NCBI RefSeq assembly: GCF_900142235.1
Contig: NZ_FRAE01000018.1
Span: 1 to 42,836 of the forward strand
Length of the DNA stretch: 42,836 nucleotides
Reading direction: 5' to 3'
Source: Tepidibacter formicigenes DSM 15518
GTDB lineage: Bacteria > Bacillota > Clostridia > Peptostreptococcales > Peptostreptococcaceae
Part shown: positions 38,141 through 42,836 of the stretch, piece by piece
How the letters are laid out: each line of letters begins with the position of its first letter
Numbering within the stretch: the stretch's first letter is position 1
Notes under the pieces: generated by a model
Databases searched by the model: none
Seen by the model: the letters and a program-made list of their open reading frames with translations, nothing else
What the model was told of the DNA's origin: nothing
Made by a program: the position numbers and the translations under genes

Positions 38141-38713
38141 CTATAAGTAGCTCATATTTATACTTTCTTTAATTATTTTTTTTAGATTATCCCGCGCTCT
38201 TTTAATCCTTGATTTTACGGTTCCCAAAGAGCAATTTGTTATATTTGCAATTTCATCATAACTAAATCCTTGTATATCTCTTAAAGTAATAGCTGTTTTA
38301 AGGACAGGCGATAACTGCTCTATAGCTTTATGTATTTCTTCTGACTGAATTTTTCTATCTAACACATATTCTGGATTATTATAATCATCTTTAATTTCTT
38401 TTTCTCTATTATTAATAGCTTCATTAATTGAGTAAACTTTGTTCTTTTCATTTTTCTTTATAAAGTCCAAACAAGTATTCATAACAATTCTATAAAGCCA
38501 TGTTGAAAAAGAAGATTTTTGATTAAAATTTTTAATGTATTTATAAACTTTAATAAATGCTTCTTGTGAGACATCCATGGCATCTTCTGGATTTTTAAGC
38601 ATACCTAAAGCTATATTATATGCCTTTTGCTTATGTTTTTTTATAAGCTCTTCAAAAGCATCAATATCTCCATTTATACATTTTTTTATCAATTCTTTTT
38701 CATTAAAGTCCAC
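38141..38713 (-). CDS. ECF-type RNA polymerase sigma factor
   Basis: This is a group 4 sigma factor of 190 residues. Region 2 (about 15-90) contains DVSQEAFIKVYKYI and FSTWLYRIVMNTCLDF. Region 4 (about 125-180) carries the helix-turn-helix FSYDEIANITNCSLGTVKSRIKRAR. The start is the GTG at 38713, seven bases after AGGAGG; the nearby ATG is out of frame. The anti-sigma gene follows. A promoter of the type such sigmas recognise lies just upstream, which points to autoregulation. Confidence 0.94.
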   Translation of the reverse strand: MDFNEKELIKKCINGDIDAFEELIKKHKQKAYNIALGMLKNPEDAMDVSQEAFIKVYKYIKNFNQKSSFSTWLYRIVMNTCLDFIKKNEKNKVYSINEAINNREKEIKDDYNNPEYVLDRKIQSEEIHKAIEQLSPVLKTAITLRDIQGFSYDEIANITNCSLGTVKSRIKRARDNLKKIIKESINMSYL

Positions 38714-38755
38714 ATTCTATCCTCCTTTGTCTAAATTGAAAAAAGAGTTCAATTA

Positions 38756-38782
38756 TTAGACTAATTTTTATTAAAAAAGTTC
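38756..38782 (-). promoter_or_regulatory. ECF-type promoter of the sigma/anti-sigma operon
   Basis: On the minus strand GAACTT (38777-38782) is followed after exactly 16 bases by TCTAA (38756-38760). This matches the RpoE-like consensus GAACTT-N16-TCTRA. The predicted transcript start is near 38749, leaving a leader of about 36 bases. Confidence 0.7.
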
Positions 38783-38914
38783 ACTTTTTCATAAAATCAA
38801 ATTATAACATAATCTAATAATATAACAAAACCATATAATTATCTTTGTTATTTATATGCAAAAAGGAGCTAGTTTTGAAAAAATAATTCCTTCAAGCTTA
38901 ACCCCTTCTCTAAA

Positions 38915-39454
38915 TTAAACTGTTTTAATTTTTGTTGTAGTGATTTTACCATTTACTTTATTGAGATTTTTAACTTTTAAAGTTGGATTATGAACTCCAC
39001 ATTCATCCATAATTTTCTCAAGTACTTTAAATTCTTTTCTCTTAATTACAACTTCAATTTTATACCTTTTGTCTCCATTATTTCCTCGTGCTATAAAATT
39101 ATTAACAGTATAGCCTGTTTCTCTAAGTTTTTCTGCTACTTGAATCATCTTATTTTTATTGTTTAAAAATATGTCTACTTCAAAAATACCAAGTGCTAAA
39201 TGTTCTTCTATTTTACCACCGATAAAAACGCCCATTGCCTTTCCTAATGCATATGCAATTGTAAAATGAATTCCCTTTGAATTCGTCATTTTCGCAACTA
39301 TTGTTGCAAAAATCATAGCATCTACAAATACTAAAAAATAAACAGGATTCATAATTTTTTTTGATATCAATATAGTTTTTAATGTTGCTAAAACATTAGT
39401 AAACGCCGTTATTAGAAATACACCTACAACTGCAAATATTATACTTTGTGTCAT
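38915..39454 (-). CDS. DUF2179 (UPF0316-type) membrane protein
   Basis: The protein has 179 residues. Three membrane segments (about 5-25, 38-56, 64-82) are followed by a cytoplasmic DUF2179 domain (about 95-170) with FIARGNNGDKRYKIEVVIKRKEF. The family is widespread in Firmicutes and has no settled function; the C-terminal domain resembles small ligand-binding domains. The start is the ATG at 39454 with a GGAGAG site. A TTGCAA-N16-TATAGA pair upstream is a possible promoter. No strong terminator follows. Confidence 0.85.
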   Translation of the reverse strand: MTQSIIFAVVGVFLITAFTNVLATLKTILISKKIMNPVYFLVFVDAMIFATIVAKMTNSKGIHFTIAYALGKAMGVFIGGKIEEHLALGIFEVDIFLNNKNKMIQVAEKLRETGYTVNNFIARGNNGDKRYKIEVVIKRKEFKVLEKIMDECGVHNPTLKVKNLNKVNGKITTTKIKTV

Positions 39455-39538
39455 CAAAACACTCTCCTTTAAAATTCTTTATTTATTTGTGTATTATCTA
39501 CCTTGACGCTCTATACTATTTATATTATATATTGCAAA

Positions 39539-39696
39539 ATAAAAAAGTCTTTATTCTAAAGATTTTACAATGTAGACTTTTTTAAAATTTCATAGCGCCA
39601 ACGAATTCTAACGAATTCCGTTGCTTAAAACTCATAACGGAATTTATATTTATCCACAATTTAAATAGGAATATAATTTCCTATTCGTTATAAAAA
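39539..39696. repeat. dispersed structured intergenic element, copy B, with DnaA box
   Basis: This is the second copy of the element at 111-223. The hairpin AAAAAAGTCT (39541-39550) / AGACTTTTTT (39574-39583) is perfect here. A perfect DnaA box TTATCCACA lies at 39650-39658. A hairpin AGGAA/TTCCT and an outer ATAACG/CGTTAT pair close the 3' half. Relative to copy A it holds an extra stretch of about 45 bases (near 39590-39633), with AACGAATTC twice in direct repeat inside CAACG/CGTTG. A TTGACG-N17-TATATA pair at 39503-39531 could transcribe it on the plus strand from its first base. Confidence 0.75.
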
Positions 39697-40137
39697 ACTA
39701 ATATATCAACTATAGTTAGTAAACATCAGTTATTTTAAATTACACAATTATTAATTTAAATATTTTTTATAGGGAATTTAAGAATAGAATAAATCTACTT
39801 TTATTAAATCATATAAATATTTTTGAGAATTTCTACTATATAAATAAGAAAGATATCTAAGTACTTGCAATACTTAGATACTGGATGAAAAGCATCTTTA
39901 ATAATAATTTTGAAAATAATGATAAGATTATTGTAAAAAATTATTTAGTTATATACTACTCATATCCATCTAAATAATACACTAACTTGTTTATTATATC
40001 ATGCATAGCAAATATTTACAACTTAATTTTTTAAAGATATTTATTTTTAATAGTAAAATATATCTAGAACACAAATTTTTTAAAAATTCATATATTATTA
40101 TTAATGTACTTATTACCTAAATTCAAGGAGGTAGAAA
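39697..40137. other. gene-free AT-rich region before the SIMPL-domain gene
   Basis: No supported reading frame occurs here. The only clear structure is a perfect 10-bp inverted repeat, TATCTAAGTA (39854-39863) and TACTTAGATA (39871-39880), with a seven-base loop and no T-run. The region ends in the AAGGAGG site of the gene at 40138. With copy B of the repeat, it makes a 683-base stretch without genes. Confidence 0.6.
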
Positions 40138-40824
40138 ATGATTCCTTATATGACTCCATACAAAAATAAATTTAATAACTACAGAAATGAAGAAAAAAAC
40201 AATAAAAATAAAGGAATAATATCTGTTAATGGAATAGGTATTATAAAAACACAACCTGATACAGCAACACTTACAATAGGAGTTGTTACAGAGGATAAAG
40301 ATCTTAAAAAAGCACAAAGGGAAAATTCATTAAAAGTAAACCAAATTATAAAATCACTTGCCGGTATAGGAATAAAAGAAAAAGATATACAAACTATAAA
40401 TTATACAGTAAGAAAAAACTATGATTATATAGATGGAAAACAAGAATTTAGAAATTATGAAGTAAGACATATTCTACAGGTTACTGTAAGAGATATAAAT
40501 CAAGCAGGTAATGTTTATGACATAGCTGTTGAAAATGGTGCTAATATTGAAGGTGGGATTGAGTTTAGCATTTCTAGCGCAGAAAAATATTATAATCAAG
40601 CTTTAGAATTAGCTGTAGAAAATGCTATAGATAAGGCAAATAAGGTTGCAAATACATTAGAAACCAACGTAAAAAAACTCCCTAGCAGTATTAAAGAAAC
40701 CACTTTTTCTCAAGGAAAAGCAGAGTATCTAACAACTTATATGGCTAAAGATTCTCAAACTCCAATACTAGGTGGATTAATAGAAATAAAAGCTCAAGTA
40801 ACAGCAGTATTTGAAATGATATAA
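40138..40824 (+). CDS. SIMPL-domain (DUF541) protein
   Basis: The protein has 228 residues. Residues about 25-225 fit the SIMPL/DUF541 family: GIISVNGIGIIKTQPDTATLTIGV at the start, KDIQTINYTVRKNYDY, and ALELAVENAIDKANKVA in the long helix. Many family members carry a signal peptide; this one has a short polar N-terminus, so it is probably cytoplasmic. The function is unknown in bacteria of this type; others are linked to oxidative stress or membrane quality. It is a single plus-strand gene with an AAGGAGG site, convergent with the next gene at a three-base gap. Confidence 0.9.
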   Translation: MIPYMTPYKNKFNNYRNEEKNNKNKGIISVNGIGIIKTQPDTATLTIGVVTEDKDLKKAQRENSLKVNQIIKSLAGIGIKEKDIQTINYTVRKNYDYIDGKQEFRNYEVRHILQVTVRDINQAGNVYDIAVENGANIEGGIEFSISSAEKYYNQALELAVENAIDKANKVANTLETNVKKLPSSIKETTFSQGKAEYLTTYMAKDSQTPILGGLIEIKAQVTAVFEMI

Positions 40825-40827
40825 GTT

Positions 40828-41268
40828 TTAATACCAACCATCATAATCTTCTTCCTTTCCTCCCGACATTATATAAATATCACGAGGAGTATAATTTTCC
40901 AAAAGCTTTTCGTGATATTTTTCTAATAATTCTTCTATTCTAAAATAACCTTCATTTTCCACCCCTCGTATAATATGTTTATATAACTCATTATTATTTT
41001 CTTTCATTTTATTAAACTCAATTGCTAGTATACCTAAGTTAACATCTACATAGCTTCTAAACATTTTTTCAACATTATCTTTTGGTTCAGTTGGTATAAT
41101 ATTATCAATTTGTTTTTTTACTTCAAAATATTCTAAAACATATTCTAATAATTTTTCTACCACTTCACTTTCCCACTTACTATCTATTAGTTTAATAATA
41201 CATTTTCCCAAATTATTATTTAGTTCTGTAAATTTTGCCCAAAGTTTTGAATAAATATATATATCCAT
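40828..41268 (-). CDS. hypothetical helical protein
   Basis: The protein has 146 residues, is acidic and mostly helical, and lacks a signal peptide or membrane segment. I do not recognise a family. The C-terminus ends GGKEEDYDGWY. The ATG has an AGGAGG site. The coding sequence contains a perfect 10-bp inverted repeat (AAATATCACG at 40875-40884, CGTGATATTT at 40911-40920) near its 3' end, which may be chance or may help terminate the convergent SIMPL gene. Confidence 0.7.
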   Translation of the reverse strand: MDIYIYSKLWAKFTELNNNLGKCIIKLIDSKWESEVVEKLLEYVLEYFEVKKQIDNIIPTEPKDNVEKMFRSYVDVNLGILAIEFNKMKENNNELYKHIIRGVENEGYFRIEELLEKYHEKLLENYTPRDIYIMSGGKEEDYDGWY

Positions 41269-41395
41269 AATTTTTCCTCCTAAAAGAAAAATGAAAGTTT
41301 AATGTTAAACTCTCTTATGATATATATTATTTTCTTTTTAATAAAATTTATTACTATATTATCCTTGTATAATCTTTATTATAATAAATATATTT

Positions 41396-41887
41396 TCATT
41401 GTAAACCACTATAGTTTCCTTTATTCTTTATGCCTTCTTTAAGAGCTTTTCTTACTTTATCTTGATGCTTATTATTAAAAATCTTAGTTTTGTATATTCT
41501 TTTATTGTTTTCATTTATTAATATTCTAACTTTGAAATATTTTTGAGAATATCTTACAATATCATATAATTTTATATATTTATATTCATAATTTTTTCCT
41601 TCTATAAAAATGCCATTAGAATGAACTATATATCTATTGTTATAAAAACATATGTAGTTAATAATAAACATACTTAGTATTCTCATACAATCTATTGAAC
41701 CAAATAAAAAAGGAATCGTAATATACAAAATCTCCAAAATAATATATATAATTTTATGTATATTATTCAATTTATAATTTATAAAAAATATATCATTATT
41801 CTCTATAATTAAATTTATTTTCTTTTGATAATAAATAAAACTCCATATTAACATAATTATCCCTAGTAAATATAATACTAATTCCAT
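41396..41887 (-). CDS. hypothetical membrane protein with PH-like tail
   Basis: The protein has 163 residues with three membrane segments (about 3-19, 45-63, 68-84). A basic cytoplasmic tail of beta and helix follows (NGIFIEGKNYEYKYIKLYDI, then KVRILINENNKRIYKTKIF), reminiscent of bacterial PH-like membrane proteins such as DUF5673 types. That comparison is tentative. The ATG at 41887 has an AGGTG site. A weak hairpin AGTTTAA/TTAAACT at 41296-41311 follows. Confidence 0.65.
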   Translation of the reverse strand: MELVLYLLGIIMLIWSFIYYQKKINLIIENNDIFFINYKLNNIHKIIYIILEILYITIPFLFGSIDCMRILSMFIINYICFYNNRYIVHSNGIFIEGKNYEYKYIKLYDIVRYSQKYFKVRILINENNKRIYKTKIFNNKHQDKVRKALKEGIKNKGNYSGLQ

Positions 41888-41931
41888 GATACACCTCTTA
41901 TTTACATAATTCTTGATAATATTTTTTCTTA

Positions 41932-42099
41932 TTATTTAGAAAGTCTTTCTGTATCAATTTTAACATTTAGCTTTTCTAATTCTTCTATCATTTTTATTAA
42001 ATATTCATCTTTTCTATCTCCTAGCAATGCTCTTTTCTCTATTGTTAATCTAAATAAACTAAGTGATATTAATTCTAATTCCCTTTTGTTTAATTCCAT
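41932..42099 (-). CDS. small 55-residue protein, unrecognised
   Basis: Reading the minus strand from the ATG at 42099 gives 55 residues ending KIDTERLSK. The protein is charged and amphipathic helical, beginning MELNKRELELISLSLFRL. A good GGGAGA ribosome binding site lies about nine bases upstream, and the frame closes with TAA at 41932. No family is recognised. Heptad-like leucines suggest a helical hairpin or coiled coil. It has normal codon use for the window. Confidence 0.65.
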   Translation of the reverse strand: MELNKRELELISLSLFRLTIEKRALLGDRKDEYLIKMIEELEKLNVKIDTERLSK

Positions 42100-42174
42100 A
42101 TAAATATCTCCCTTTTATAAATATTTTATTATATTATACATTTTAATTATTTATATATTTAATATCACTTTAAC

Positions 42175-42235
42175 AAAAAATCACCCTCCTATATAGTCAT
42201 ATTTAATATATGTCTATACAAAAAGGTGATTTTTT
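42175..42235 (-). terminator. terminator of yebC
   Basis: AAAAAATCACC pairs with GGTGATTTTTT. Within the large loop, TATAG/CTATA and CATAT/ATATG can extend the stem with internal loops. It starts six bases after the yebC stop and ends in a T-run on the minus strand. Confidence 0.8.
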
Positions 42236-42240
42236 ATTTT

Positions 42241-42836
42241 CTACTCCATTTCCCAGTTGTGATACACTTCTTGTATATCATCGTCATCTTCCATCATATC
42301 TATCATTTTATTCATAGCCTTAACTTGCTCTTCAGATTCAAGTTTAGTTGTAGTTTGAGGAAGCATTTTTACATCTGCTGATATAAATTCATATCCTTTT
42401 TCAGCTAACGCATCTCTTACTGCATTAAAATCTTCTGGAGCTGTTATTATTTCAAAACCATCTTCTTCTGTTATAAAATCTTCTGCTCCAGCTTCAAGTG
42501 CTACATCCATTAATTCTTCTTCATCTACACCTTCATTTCCAATCATTATTTGACCTTTTCTATCAAACATAAATCCTACACAACCTGAAGTTCCTAGATT
42601 TCCACCATTCTTATCAAAATAGTATCTTACATTTCCAGCTGTTCTATTTTTATTATCAGTTAAAGCTTCTACAATAACTGCAACTCCACCAGGTCCATAT
42701 CCTTCATATACAACAGCTTCATAATTATCTCCATCAAGCCCTCCTGTACCTTTTTTAATAGCTCTTTCTATATTATCATTAGGCATATTATTTGCTTTAG
42801 CTTTGTCTATAGCTGTTTTTAGTGCTGCATTGTATT
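42241..42836 (-). CDS. yebC: YebC/PmpR-family protein (partial, 5' end outside window)
   Basis: This family includes transcriptional regulators and factors that relieve ribosome stalling at proline-rich stretches. The frame runs off the window without a stop: before the internal ATG at 42786 it continues as [16 protein letters not shown]. That matches the conserved segment before [17 protein letters not shown], so the visible part is about 198 residues and roughly 40-45 are missing. The motif [19 protein letters not shown] is the family hallmark. The C-terminus ends YHNWEME. Confidence 0.96.
   Translation of the reverse strand, partial: YNAALKTAIDKAKANNMPNDNIERAIKKGTGGLDGDNYEAVVYEGYGPGGVAVIVEALTDNKNRTAGNVRYYFDKNGGNLGTSGCVGFMFDRKGQIMIGNEGVDEEELMDVALEAGAEDFITEEDGFEIITAPEDFNAVRDALAEKGYEFISADVKMLPQTTTKLESEEQVKAMNKMIDMMEDDDDIQEVYHNWEME

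Noticed and set aside
38856-38918. 20-codon plus-strand frame starting MQKGASFEK
   Set aside because: There is no ribosome site, and it overlaps the stop of the DUF2179 gene.
39888-39980. 30-codon plus-strand frame starting MKSIFNNN in the gene-free region
   Set aside because: It has no ribosome site and Asn/Ile-rich chance composition; a stop lies a short way upstream in frame and nothing recognisable is seen.
40060-40130. Possible sporulation-sigma promoter (CATATATTA) before the SIMPL gene
   Set aside because: CATANNNTA matches are expected often in such AT-rich DNA, and the -35 side is not convincing.
40123-40317. Cys-rich minus-strand frame opposite the SIMPL gene
   Set aside because: The Cys/Tyr/Phe richness is the complement of Lys/Asn codons in the real gene, and there is no ribosome site.
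40875-40920. 10-bp inverted repeat inside the hypothetical gene at 40828-41268
   Set aside because: It is within coding sequence, has a 26-base loop, and there is no clear regulatory position; noted in the gene entry only.

Overview
The window is very AT-rich and reads as chromosome from an anaerobic, spore-forming member of the Clostridia. The Peptostreptococcaceae and relatives (the Clostridioides, Paeniclostridium and Acetoanaerobium type) fit best. The evidence is the Stickland-type ornithine pathway, a SCIFF ribosomal peptide locus, a SpoIID-family protein, a BofC-like protein, and GGAGG-type ribosome binding sites. Almost everything lies on the minus strand. No rRNA, tRNA, insertion sequence, prophage or CRISPR array was seen, and most of the window is conserved core chromosome.

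Layout, read in the direction of minus-strand transcription within each block. (1) 300-5748 is an ornithine catabolism operon, ord-ortA-ortB-oraS-oraE. A -24/-12 (sigma-54) promoter at 5816-5831 and a nested palindrome at 5874-5925 precede it. A PAS sigma-54 activator (6026-7417) lies directly upstream, and a very long hairpin (227-285) closes the operon. (2) glyA is at 7498-8724. (3) A plus-strand pair encodes a split ThrE-type threonine/serine exporter (8975-10195). (4) A membrane protein, a CsoR-type metal repressor and an RseC-like thiol protein are driven by a good sigma-A promoter at 11285-11314. (5) A long housekeeping block runs ubiB, recJ, apt, relA, dtd, a metallo-beta-lactamase-fold hydrolase, hemZ, hisS, aspS (23866 down to 11350). 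(6) A second long block runs ruvC, ruvA, ruvB, spoIID-like, queA, a PsiE-like membrane protein, tgt, yajC, a small membrane protein, scfA, scfB, a gamma-carbonic-anhydrase-like protein, secD, secF (35397 down to 23968). It joins Holliday junction resolution, queuosine synthesis, Sec accessory proteins and the SCIFF peptide with its radical SAM maturase. (7) A BofC-like protein, a DUF1858 protein and a siroheme/4Fe-4S reductase-like protein follow. (8) An ECF sigma factor and its anti-sigma factor are preceded by a promoter that matches the GAACTT-N16-TCTRA class. (9) The right end is accessory-like: a DUF2179 protein, a 683-base gene-free region, a SIMPL-domain protein, three unrecognised small proteins and the 3' part of yebC.

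The least explained items are as follows. An intergenic element occurs twice (111-223 and 39539-39696); each copy carries the hairpin AAAAAAGTCT/AGACTTTTTT (one wobble in copy A) and a perfect DnaA box TTATCCACA. The anti-sigma factor has an outer domain that resembles chagasin-type protease inhibitors. Two genes have their Shine-Dalgarno sequence inside the 3' arm of a hairpin followed by a U-run. The 45-residue scfA was recovered by reading the DNA directly, as was a 55-residue protein at 41932-42099. All calls come from reading sequence by eye; no database or folding program was run.
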